From Paradesertivirga sp966210515 (GTDB lineage: Bacteria; Bacteroidota; Bacteroidia; Sphingobacteriales; Sphingobacteriaceae), in assembly GCA_966210515.1 (NCBI GenBank), contig CBIHLM010000018.1, forward strand, positions 1-64,000: 64,000 nucleotides of DNA. Reading direction: 5' to 3'. The position numbers and the translations under genes were made by a program. A model generated the notes under the pieces. That model was not told where the DNA came from. It ran no database searches and was given only the letters and a program-made list of their open reading frames with translations. Of this stretch, positions 1 to 8,013 are shown one piece after another. The first letter of the stretch is position 1. Each line of letters starts with the position of its first letter.

Positions 1-53
1 ATCGATATTTATTGAGAAATATTCATTCTTTTAGGATATTTATTTCTTACAAA

Positions 54-119
54 TAAAGTTCGTGTAAACAATACACTAACGTGGTGACTCTCATCAAAAA
101 CGGCGATGATAGTAATCAC
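54..119 (-). promoter_or_regulatory. Tandem CRP/FNR-type operators and -7 element of a gene beyond the left edge
   Basis: Two exact TGAYnnnnRTCA operators lie at 84-97 (GTGACTCTCATCAA) and 106-119 (ATGATAGTAATCAC), with centres 22 bp apart. A leftward -7 element (GAACTTTA on the minus strand, 54-61) lies 33 bp from the centre of the proximal operator. This matches the layout seen at pflB, pta and the stress genes. The only gene to the right, pflA, ends here rather than starting, so the promoter must fire leftward out of the window. No start codon with an open frame follows within positions 1-53. The rest of 1-222 shows nothing recognisable. Confidence 0.7.
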
Positions 120-222
120 ATAAAAAAAAGAATTGGAATAAAATTGAAAATGCGGGCTGCTTTAAGTTTACAGAAACGCAAACAAGCTGTGAGAGGTTAG
201 ATCTATATTCTGAGATTTAAAT

Positions 223-1005
223 CTATTTTAAGACAACGTTTTCAAAATACTTATCGAAAATCCCTTTTGCTAAGTCTTTTATTTCCTGGGACGGAACCGG
301 AGTATTTTGCAAGGGATAAGTAATATTCATAAACTCCCATTTATGCATGCCGAGCTGATGAAAAGGGATTATCTCTACACGTTCAACAGTTTTATACTCG
401 CTGAAATACATTCCCCACTGTTCAAGATATTCTTCCTGATCTGACCATCCGGGAACCAATACATACCGTAGCCACATTTTTTTTCCGGTTGATTCGCGAT
501 AGGCAGCGAGTTCAAGAGTGGTTTTATTCGATTGTCCTGTTAATTTACGATGCCATTCGTCATTAATGTGTTTTACATCAAGCAACAAAATATCTGTATA
601 TTCCAGAAGTTCATGTACTTCCGCAGTATTCAAACGACCGTTAGAGTCGAGACAAGTATTAATTCCGTTTTCCTGCAACTGCTTAAAAAATGCAATAAGT
701 TTACTCCTCTGCAGCAAGGGTTCGCCTCCCGACACGGTAACTCCACCTTCAGATCCAAAATAGTTCTTTTGCCTGACGGCACGCTTCACAAGTTCATCAA
801 TTTCAACCAGGGTCCCTCCTTTTACGTCCAGAGAATCGGGATTCTGACAATAGAGGCAGCGAAACTGACAACCCTGCGCGAATACAACCATCCTAATTCC
901 CGGACCATCATGTGTGCCGAACGTTTCAAGAGAATGAATCCTTAGGTGTTGCGGGTCATTCTCATTCAATTTAGCGGCTTCGATATCTTGTAAGGGGAAA
1001 TACAT
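223..1005 (-). CDS. pflA: Pyruvate formate-lyase activating enzyme (radical SAM)
   Basis: This enzyme installs the glycyl radical on pyruvate formate-lyase, using S-adenosylmethionine and a [4Fe-4S] cluster in the cytoplasm. The 260-residue protein has the usual family length. It shows the radical-SAM cysteine motif CxxxCxxC (CQFRCLYC) near residues 46-53, preceded by the family-typical GTHDGPGIR stretch, and the SAM-binding GGEP motif near residue 95. The start is ATG at 1005. It lies 126 bp downstream of pflB on the same strand, so the two are a natural operon, but a good terminator hairpin (1075-1106) sits between them and probably lowers pflA relative to pflB. I saw no separate pflA operator. 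Confidence 0.95.
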   Translation of the reverse strand: MYFPLQDIEAAKLNENDPQHLRIHSLETFGTHDGPGIRMVVFAQGCQFRCLYCQNPDSLDVKGGTLVEIDELVKRAVRQKNYFGSEGGVTVSGGEPLLQRSKLIAFFKQLQENGINTCLDSNGRLNTAEVHELLEYTDILLLDVKHINDEWHRKLTGQSNKTTLELAAYRESTGKKMWLRYVLVPGWSDQEEYLEQWGMYFSEYKTVERVEIIPFHQLGMHKWEFMNITYPLQNTPVPSQEIKDLAKGIFDKYFENVVLK

Positions 1006-1074
1006 TGATTGTTTTTAAGATTGAATGATATTGCAATATGGCTGATTTATTACGGTTGCTACAATTTTTATAAC

Positions 1075-1106
1075 AAAAAAAAGTCAGGCTGGTTTAGGGC
1101 CCGACT
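1075..1106 (-). terminator. Intrinsic terminator between pflB and pflA
   Basis: On the minus strand an 8-bp stem (AGTCGGGC pairing with GCCTGACT, one G-U pair, 9-nt loop) is followed at once by eight T. It lies just after the pflB stop and before pflA, so it should act as a partial terminator that sets the pflB to pflA ratio. Confidence 0.7.
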
Positions 1107-1131
1107 CTGCAACATAACAAAAACAACAACA

Positions 1132-3366
1132 TTACATACTTTCATGAAAAGTACGGGTAATTACCTCTAACTGATGGGCCCTTGATAGCCTCACAAAGTT
1201 CACCGCATAACCAGATACACGAATGGTTAATTGCGGGTAATTTTCAGGATGTTCGTAAGCATCGATCAGTGTCTCTCTATTCAGCACATTTACATTTAAA
1301 TGATGTGCTCCCTGTTTAAAATATCCTCCCAAGGTACCGGCAAGGTTGCTGATCTGCTCTTCCCTGCTATCTCCTAAAGATTTTGGAATCATGGAGAATG
1401 TATTTGAAATACCATCCTGCGCATCATTATAGTCGAGCTTACAAACAGAATTCAGGGAAGCAATGGCTCCGCTTGAATCTCTTCCGTGCATCGGATTTGC
1501 TCCGGGGGCAAATGCCTCTCCGGCTTTTCTTCCATCCGGGGTAGCGCCTGTGTTTTTGCCATACATTACGTTAGAAGTAATGGTGAGCAAGGATAAGGTT
1601 GGAGTAGAGTTTTTGTAAGTAGCGTGCTTGCGGAGCTCATTTATAAAGAATGAAGTCACCTCTTGTGCAATAGCATCTACTCTGTCGTCATCATTTCCGA
1701 ATTGTGGATACTCACCATCAATTTTAAAATCTACAGTAAGGCCTTTTTCATTGCGGACAGGTGTAACTTTGGCGTATTTGATTGCAGACAATGAATCGGC
1801 AATAATAGAGATTCCTGCAGCTCCGTAAGCGATATCAATATGCGGATCGGTATCAACTAAGGCCATCTGAGCTCTTTCATAATAATACCTGTCGTGCATA
1901 TAGTGAATAATGTACATCGCTTTGGCATAAACTCTGGCAAGCTCACTTAGAGTGCGTTTAAACACATCCAAAGTTATGTCATAGTCCAATTCACCTTCTG
2001 GGATGGCCGGGATATTTTTGATTACTTCTACTCCATCACGCTCTTCCTTACCAGCATTTAAAGCTATCAATAAAGCTTTAGGCAAATTCGCTCTGGCTCC
2101 AAAATGCTGAATTGATTTGCCTATTTCCTGGTAAGAAACACAGCAGGCAATTCCATAATCATCAGAACCGCGGGTACCACGCATCAAATCATCGTTTTCG
2201 TATTGGATGGAGGAAGTATCAATAGATACCTGGGCACAGAACTTTTTAAAGCCTTCGGGTAAATTGTCGGACCACAAAACAGTTAAATTCGGTTCAGGGG
2301 ATGGGCCTAAATTATATAAGGTTTGGAGGAAACGAAAAGAAGTTTTAGTGACTTTGGTACGCCCGTCATGTAAAATCCCACCTATAGACTCTGTAACCCA
2401 TGTAGGATCTCCTCCAAAAATCTCGTCGTAAGATGCAGGACGTAAATGACGAACTAAACGTAATTTCATTACGAACTGATCTATCAGCTCCTGAGCGCCT
2501 TCCTCATCCAATAAACCTGCTTCGATATCCCTTTCGATGTAGATATCAAGAAAAGAGGATACATTTCCTAAAGACATGGCAGCTCCATCTTGTTCTTTTA
2601 CAGCAGCCAAATATGCAAAATACACCCATTGAACTGCTTCTTTAGCATTTTCTGCCGGGCGACTTAAGTCAAACCCATAATCTGCAGCCATGCTTACCAT
2701 ATCTTTTAAAGCACTTATCTGAGCATTTATTTCTTCACGTAAACGAACTTTGTGTTCGCTCATTTCGCCATCAACTTTGGCCAGATCAGCTTTTTTGTTT
2801 TTTATAAGCTGATCAATTCCATAAAGAGCCATACGGCGAAAATCACCAATAATACGACCGCGGGCATAATTATCCGGCAAACCAGTTAAAACATGTTTAG
2901 ATCGAAAAGCCCGGATCTCAGAATCATAAGCATTAAATACGCCTTCGTTATGATTTTTTGCATAATTGAAAATTTCAACAATCTTTTCCGACACCTCTAA
3001 GCCACGTTCTTTAACCGCAGACTCAACCAGTTTTATACCACCAAAAGGCTTCATCGCACGTTTAAGTAATTGATCTGTCTGAAGTCCGACAATTACTTCA
3101 TCATCTTTCTTGATATATCCCGGCGCAAAAGCGGTTATTGACGAGATGGTTTCTGTATCAATTGCCAGAACACCATTATTTTGCCTTTCAAGCAGCAAGC
3201 ATTCCTTCACTGCATCCCACAGTCGGCTGGTTCTTAAAGATGGCCCCTGAAGAAAAGATCCATCACCCTGATAGGGTTTAATATTTTTTAAAACGAAATC
3301 ATAAACATTGATTACTGAATTCCATTCTCCGGATTCAAAAGGTACACGTGTGACATCTGTTTTCAT
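1132..3366 (-). CDS. pflB: Formate acetyltransferase (pyruvate formate-lyase)
   Basis: This enzyme converts pyruvate and CoA to acetyl-CoA and formate in anaerobic fermentation. The adjacent catalytic cysteines are visible in GIACCVS, and the glycyl-radical loop RVSGYAVNF puts the radical glycine 25 residues from the C-terminus. The length, about 744 residues, matches the family. An upstream in-frame TTG at 3390 would add eight residues. I prefer ATG at 3366 because the TTG lies inside the -7 element (3388-3395) and the predicted transcript starts near 3382. An exact CRP/FNR-type operator lies upstream. The neighbouring pflA, pta-ackA and OFA transporter complete a pyruvate-to-acetate and formate route. 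Confidence 0.97.
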   Translation of the reverse strand: MKTDVTRVPFESGEWNSVINVYDFVLKNIKPYQGDGSFLQGPSLRTSRLWDAVKECLLLERQNNGVLAIDTETISSITAFAPGYIKKDDEVIVGLQTDQLLKRAMKPFGGIKLVESAVKERGLEVSEKIVEIFNYAKNHNEGVFNAYDSEIRAFRSKHVLTGLPDNYARGRIIGDFRRMALYGIDQLIKNKKADLAKVDGEMSEHKVRLREEINAQISALKDMVSMAADYGFDLSRPAENAKEAVQWVYFAYLAAVKEQDGAAMSLGNVSSFLDIYIERDIEAGLLDEEGAQELIDQFVMKLRLVRHLRPASYDEIFGGDPTWVTESIGGILHDGRTKVTKTSFRFLQTLYNLGPSPEPNLTVLWSDNLPEGFKKFCAQVSIDTSSIQYENDDLMRGTRGSDDYGIACCVSYQEIGKSIQHFGARANLPKALLIALNAGKEERDGVEVIKNIPAIPEGELDYDITLDVFKRTLSELARVYAKAMYIIHYMHDRYYYERAQMALVDTDPHIDIAYGAAGISIIADSLSAIKYAKVTPVRNEKGLTVDFKIDGEYPQFGNDDDRVDAIAQEVTSFFINELRKHATYKNSTPTLSLLTITSNVMYGKNTGATPDGRKAGEAFAPGANPMHGRDSSGAIASLNSVCKLDYNDAQDGISNTFSMIPKSLGDSREEQISNLAGTLGGYFKQGAHHLNVNVLNRETLIDAYEHPENYPQLTIRVSGYAVNFVRLSRAHQLEVITRTFHESM

Positions 3367-3387
3367 ACTGTGAGTATTAATATGACT

Positions 3388-3452
3388 CAAATTTAGCCAG
3401 GTATAAATGGGATAACCATGACTTACATCACAGATAAAGGTGATTTTGATAT
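3388..3452 (-). promoter_or_regulatory. pflB promoter with tandem CRP/FNR-type operators
   Basis: An exact operator ATGACTTACATCAC occupies 3418-3431. Its degenerate partner (TGATTTTGATAT, 3441-3452) is centred 22 bp further upstream. The minus strand carries TAAATTTG at 3388-3395, a perfect Bacteroidota -7 element (TAnnTTTG), centred 33 bp from the operator centre. That places the operator near -41, the class II activation position of CRP and FNR. Confidence 0.75.
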
Positions 3453-3589
3453 TTATTCAACTTTGCCAGAATAAATAAAAATTTTTCAATAAAAACGCTA
3501 TTATTTTGACAAATATAAATCCAACCCCTTAAAATCACATCCAAAATACCAAATTCACAATCAAGGAATTTATAGCTCATTTTAAAATG

Positions 3590-3628
3590 AAAAAGCCCCG
3601 GGTTTTTGGGGATGCCCGGGTGCTTTTT
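3590..3628 (-). terminator. Terminator after the porin gene
   Basis: A long GC-rich hairpin (AAAAAGC then CCCGGG on each side, with one bulged base) ends in a T run on both strands. It lies 25 bp after the porin stop and should end the OFA transporter/porin operon before the pflB promoter. Confidence 0.8.
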
Positions 3629-3652
3629 ACTAACCAACTAACCGTTTTTTTT

Positions 3653-5203
3653 TTATTTTTTTGATGTAGATTTTTCGAAAAAATCGGGTTTAATATTTAT
3701 TGACAAATACGCCCATTGAGGATTGTGATCGGTTTCACCAATAGTACCTTTCTTTATATATTCCAGGCTATTGGTAGCTGCCATGAAACTGTAACCTGCT
3801 TCGAGCAAAATAAATTTGTTGAGAGAATAATTTGCGACCAGATCCAACTCATTGCCTAAATTTCTTTTTACTTCAGGATTGCCTGGAAGGCCTGTATTCA
3901 ACATATCTTCTGCAAGTTCGAAATGATGGATATCGCAAGCCAAGGCAAATCTATTAGAGGAGTATTTGGCTTTAAAATATGCGTTTTTGAGCCCGCCGGC
4001 TGGCGATCCGGTGCCAACGTAAAAGTAATCCATATATCCCCAGAACTTATGGGCAGTAGGATATAAGGGATCGAATCTGCGAGTGTTCGAAGGAGACGCT
4101 GATGGCTTATCTCCCGAAAGGTAGTCGTAACCCGGGCCAAACGAAAACTTTCCTTTTTGAAATAGAACACTAGCCGTATAATGTTCAGCATTTAATGCGG
4201 CACCTTCCTTATCTTTTCCATTTTGAAAATATCCGCCGAGGGAATAAATCGTCTTTAAATTACCGCCAATTGTACCTGACAACAATCCCCCGTATGTTAA
4301 TCTGCTATTTACCCCATTTTGATCGTATCTGCGGCCATAAACATATCCTGTATTCTCGCTGCCGGTAGAATCTAATCGGTATTTAGAGAAATCATCTTTG
4401 AAAAACAAACCGGAAACCTTAGATTTCCCAATAATCTTGCTCAGATACACAAACTGCATTGCTTTATACTCCTGATTTAAACCGTTCGTACTAACAGCAT
4501 TTACCAACACAGGCTTACCAGATTTATTGCTATTGGCACTTACAGAACCATTCGGAGCAAGCGGTATCATGCCTGACGGAGAGGCAACGAGTGTACCTTT
4601 AGAGTTAGTTACATATTGAGGAACATTTCCGGCTACATATTTAGTTCCGGTAACACCAAAAGCATCGTTATTCTGATTGAAGCCAGCACCTAAATCAAGC
4701 TGCCAGCCCTTATGTAAGGCTTTTAATACTGCAGCATCATGTCTTCTGGCCTGCTGGGCCCAATCCAGTTCACCCAACAGACGGGCATCATCATAATTTA
4801 GTACTTGTCTGCCGATTTTAAAACTCAGATTATCTAACCATTTAGCCCGTATCGTACTATCTTTTGAATTCAGCAGAAAAATTTCGGCCCATCCTTCGTG
4901 CAGCATCAATCGATTACCATCGACATTGCTGATAGTAGAGGCATCCTGCCCCCAGACCCTAACATCCTGGACTGAGGCGTTGAAATTCAGCCTATCCCAC
5001 TTATATCCAAATGTAAGCCGTGTTCTTTGCGATGTAAAAAACGCAGACGACGCATTCACCGGATTTAAAGTCCCAACTCCGTCTCTTAGCTCTGACCGGG
5101 TTCTTAACTGACCCGTTAAAGATATTTGCGCAGCCGAATAAAAGGGTAAAAAGCAAATTACAATTACTAAGACACTTAAAGTTTTATCGAATTTATGAAA
5201 CAT
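3653..5203 (-). CDS. Outer-membrane porin, alginate-export family
   Basis: This is an exported protein of 516 residues with a signal peptide (hydrophobic stretch around residues 9-25, cleavage after AAAQ or nearby). Alternating aromatic beta-strand patterns typical of an outer-membrane barrel run to the C-terminus. The first half has the repeats of the alginate_exp family, such as LRTRSELRDG, SQRTRLTFGY and FKIGRQVLNYDDARL. In Bacteroidota such proteins are general anion or carboxylate porins, so alginate is not implied. It starts 20 bp after the OFA transporter stop and shares its promoter. The pair could carry small carboxylates such as formate across both membranes, which is inference. Confidence 0.75.
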   Translation of the reverse strand: MFHKFDKTLSVLVIVICFLPFYSAAQISLTGQLRTRSELRDGVGTLNPVNASSAFFTSQRTRLTFGYKWDRLNFNASVQDVRVWGQDASTISNVDGNRLMLHEGWAEIFLLNSKDSTIRAKWLDNLSFKIGRQVLNYDDARLLGELDWAQQARRHDAAVLKALHKGWQLDLGAGFNQNNDAFGVTGTKYVAGNVPQYVTNSKGTLVASPSGMIPLAPNGSVSANSNKSGKPVLVNAVSTNGLNQEYKAMQFVYLSKIIGKSKVSGLFFKDDFSKYRLDSTGSENTGYVYGRRYDQNGVNSRLTYGGLLSGTIGGNLKTIYSLGGYFQNGKDKEGAALNAEHYTASVLFQKGKFSFGPGYDYLSGDKPSASPSNTRRFDPLYPTAHKFWGYMDYFYVGTGSPAGGLKNAYFKAKYSSNRFALACDIHHFELAEDMLNTGLPGNPEVKRNLGNELDLVANYSLNKFILLEAGYSFMAATNSLEYIKKGTIGETDHNPQWAYLSINIKPDFFEKSTSKK

Positions 5204-5223
5204 GATTCTGATGAGAGCTATAC

Positions 5224-6522
5224 TTAATCTACGAATTCGGGTATGTCTAAATTCTCGTATTCTTCCATGTATTTTTCCGCTTCCTTTTGCTCCTGGCGAA
5301 GTTTTCTAATTTCCAGCCTTATTAGAAAAGAAACAGTTAAGGCCAACACCAACAGTCCTGCAAAACAGTATAATGTATTATTGTAGCTATTGGTGGCTGT
5401 GCGAGTCCAGGCAGCAAATAAAGGTCCGGCCATACCTGCCGCTGCCCAGGCTGTTAAAATATATCCGTGTATAGCACCCAATTGTTTAGTTCCAAACATG
5501 TCGCCTATATAAGCTGGAATGGTTGAAAATCCACCTCCGTAGCAAGACAAGATCAGGAATATAACCCCTTGAAAAAGGATAGCATTATGAAGTCCGGGAA
5601 GAAGGAAATAAGCTACAATTTGGAGACTGAAAAATATGGTATACATATTCGGCCGTCCGATATAATCAGAGAATGATGCCCAACCGATACGGCCTGCACC
5701 ATTAAATAAGCCCATAATACCTACCATGGCTGCTGCTGCCACGGGCGTTAAGCCAGCAACTTCTTGTGCCATTGGAGACGCCACTGATATGATCGCTATT
5801 CCGCAGGTAATATTAATAAAAAGCATTACCCACAAATACCAGAAACGTTTTGTTTTAACCGCTTCATTTGCCGTGAGCTGAGAAAGGTCATTGTTTAATT
5901 TCTTTTTACCTGAGGCGACATCTTGTTCCATCCCTGCCGGAACCCATCCTACTGGCGGAGCTTCAAGATACCGGGAAGAGGCGAAAATAATTGTAAAATA
6001 TGCACTTCCCATAATAAAGAAAGTATTAGCGATGCCAACAGATTCTATCAACCTAACAATCAGGGGACCGCTTATTAAGGCAGCAAAACCGAAGCCCATG
6101 ATAGCTAATCCGGTTGCTAATCCTCTCCTGTCGGGGAACCATTTCACCAGCGAGGACACCGGCGTGATATATCCTATTCCTAAGCCAATCCCTCCTAAAA
6201 TACCGTATGATAAATATAATAAAGGCAGAGATTCAAGTTTGATAGCCAAACCAGAACCTGCTATGCCTAAACCAAAGAAAAGCGCGGCAAGTAAACCGGA
6301 TTTTTTAGGTCCATGTTTTTCAAGATAATGTCCCAAAAAAGCTGCTGATATCCCTAAAAAAAATATAGCTAAACTGAAAGTGAATTGAGTTTCTTTTAAG
6401 CCCCACCCAAATTTCTCGATTAAGGGTTTTGTATAAACACTCCATGCATATACCGAGCCGATTGATATGTGAATTCCTACAGCTGAAGCGGCTATAAGCC
6501 ACCTGTTTTTTACTTTTTTCAT
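5224..6522 (-). CDS. MFS transporter, oxalate:formate antiporter (OFA) family
   Basis: This 432-residue inner-membrane protein has about twelve hydrophobic segments. OFA signatures include the N-terminal HISIGSVYAWSVYTKPL, the loop KWFPDRRGLATGLAIMGFG, and a central cytoplasmic linker near residues 200-215. Family members exchange oxalate/formate or take up or export pyruvate and related acids. Its place between pflBA and ackA, and the shared operator, suggest formate or pyruvate transport during fermentation. This is inferred from context, because substrate cannot be read from the sequence. The start is ATG at 6522, about 20 nt after the predicted transcript start. The downstream porin follows in the same operon. 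Confidence 0.85.
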   Translation of the reverse strand: MKKVKNRWLIAASAVGIHISIGSVYAWSVYTKPLIEKFGWGLKETQFTFSLAIFFLGISAAFLGHYLEKHGPKKSGLLAALFFGLGIAGSGLAIKLESLPLLYLSYGILGGIGLGIGYITPVSSLVKWFPDRRGLATGLAIMGFGFAALISGPLIVRLIESVGIANTFFIMGSAYFTIIFASSRYLEAPPVGWVPAGMEQDVASGKKKLNNDLSQLTANEAVKTKRFWYLWVMLFINITCGIAIISVASPMAQEVAGLTPVAAAAMVGIMGLFNGAGRIGWASFSDYIGRPNMYTIFFSLQIVAYFLLPGLHNAILFQGVIFLILSCYGGGFSTIPAYIGDMFGTKQLGAIHGYILTAWAAAGMAGPLFAAWTRTATNSYNNTLYCFAGLLVLALTVSFLIRLEIRKLRQEQKEAEKYMEEYENLDIPEFVD

Positions 6523-6548
6523 ACCTTTTTGGGATTATTTGTATGTCA

Positions 6549-6613
6549 CAAAGTAACAGCGGCGAAAGCAGGCAAAGAATGATTTCGATCACGATAAAAT
6601 TTGATTGACATTC
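6549..6613 (-). promoter_or_regulatory. OFA transporter promoter with CRP/FNR-type operators
   Basis: The exact operator ATGATTTCGATCAC lies at 6579-6592. A degenerate partner (6602-6613, TGAT half-site intact) is centred 22 bp upstream. The -7 element TTACTTTG (minus strand, 6549-6556) is centred 33 bp downstream of the operator centre, as at pflB. Confidence 0.7.
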
Positions 6614-6672
6614 CAAAAAGCCTATTTTATCGAGAATACTGAAATAAAGAATCGAGGAAAACAAAACGACAT

Positions 6673-6695
6673 AAAAAAGCTGCACGATGGCAGCC
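6673..6695 (-). terminator. Terminator after ackA
   Basis: On the minus strand GCTGC pairs with GCAGC across a 6-nt loop and is followed by six T. It lies about 27 bp after the ackA stop. Confidence 0.65.
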
Positions 6696-6721
6696 TTCTC
6701 TGGTGTTTAGTGTTTAAGAAT

Positions 6722-7924
6722 TCAGGATAGCTGAAGCAAGCCCACACACTGATTAGCGATTTCAAGCTCTTCATTGGTAGGCACAATCAGCACTTTTGTC
6801 CGTGCATCCGGTGTATTTATTTCCCGGATACCCGGAGCTCGTAAAGAATTTTTATCATCGCTAATGTTTATTCCGAAAAACTCAAGATTCTCACAGACAA
6901 GTTTACGTGTATAGGCATCGTTTTCGCCTACTCCAGCGGTAAAGATTATGGCATCAAGTCCGCCAAGTGCTGCTGCATAGGACCCTATATATTTCTTTAT
7001 TCTGTAGGCATACATATCATACGCCAACTTTGCATTCTCGTTCCCTTCATCCATCGACTTTGTGATATCCCTCATATCACTGTGCCCGGTTAAGCCCAGC
7101 ATTCCGCTACGTTTATTCAGAAGATTGCTTACCTGTTCAATATCATAACCCAGGTGCGATACCAGGTGAAATACAATCGAGGGGTCTATATTTCCACTTC
7201 GTGTACCCATAATCAACCCGTCTAAAGGCCCCATTCCCATACTGGTGTCGATACATTTACCACTATCAACAGCAGCCATACTACATCCGTTTCCAAGATG
7301 AATGGAAATAATTTTAGCATCAGGCTTATTAAGGTATTTGATGGCCTGTTCGGCTACGTACTTATGACTTGTGCCATGAAATCCATAAACACGAATTGCG
7401 TAATCTTTATAATATGATTCGGGGATAGCATATCGAAATGCTTTTTCTGGCATAGTTTGATGAAACGCTGTATCAAATACCGCTATCTGAGTCGCCCTGG
7501 TAAAAATCTTCTCGGCAACCTCTATACCTAAATATCCGCCGGGATTATGCAAAGGAGCTAGCGGAAACAATTTTTTTATTTCATCCTTTACTTCGGACGT
7601 TATGATGGTTGTTTTAGAAAAACTCTCGCCCCCATGCACGATCCTATGACCCACTACTTCAATCTCATCTGGATTTTGAATAACACCAATTCCGGGCTCT
7701 GTTAACAGGTGTCCTACCTCAAACATTCCAGCCTCGTGGTCTGGTAAATCAAGCGTCCGGGTAACCACTTTTTCTTCACCAGTAGTATAAACTTTATGAG
7801 TAATAACCGAGTTTTCCAAACCTATTCTTTCTACAAGTCCGCTGCATATCGGCTGCCCGGAAGGCATTTTAAAGAATTGATATTTTATAGAGCTACTGCC
7901 TGAATTAATTATAAATATGTTCAT
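6722..7924 (-). CDS. ackA: Acetate kinase
   Basis: AckA converts acetyl phosphate and ADP to acetate and ATP, the ATP-yielding last step of the acetate branch. The 400-residue length is standard. The N-terminal phosphate-binding FIINSGSSSIKYQF motif is present. So are VVGHRIVHGGE, the FHGTSHKY motif with its catalytic histidine, and the MGTRSGNIDP motif with its arginine and aspartate. It follows pta by 90 bp on the same strand, so the two form the usual pta-ackA unit in reverse order. No operator was seen in the gap, so it should be transcribed from the pta promoter. Confidence 0.97.
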   Translation of the reverse strand: MNIFIINSGSSSIKYQFFKMPSGQPICSGLVERIGLENSVITHKVYTTGEEKVVTRTLDLPDHEAGMFEVGHLLTEPGIGVIQNPDEIEVVGHRIVHGGESFSKTTIITSEVKDEIKKLFPLAPLHNPGGYLGIEVAEKIFTRATQIAVFDTAFHQTMPEKAFRYAIPESYYKDYAIRVYGFHGTSHKYVAEQAIKYLNKPDAKIISIHLGNGCSMAAVDSGKCIDTSMGMGPLDGLIMGTRSGNIDPSIVFHLVSHLGYDIEQVSNLLNKRSGMLGLTGHSDMRDITKSMDEGNENAKLAYDMYAYRIKKYIGSYAAALGGLDAIIFTAGVGENDAYTRKLVCENLEFFGINISDDKNSLRAPGIREINTPDARTKVLIVPTNEELEIANQCVGLLQLS

Positions 7925-8013
7925 GAATGGAGAGTAAAAAGTAAGTATTAAGTATCAAGTAATGAGTGTCAGCCATATGCACAGCTAGTATCAGATAATA
8001 CCAAATATAAAAA

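Noticed and set aside
3428..3637. 69-residue open frame upstream of pflB
   Set aside because: It overlaps the pflB operator region and the porin terminator, and its composition is not protein-like.
3653..5203. An alginate biosynthesis or export locus
   Set aside because: No alginate genes are nearby. The family name describes only the barrel type.
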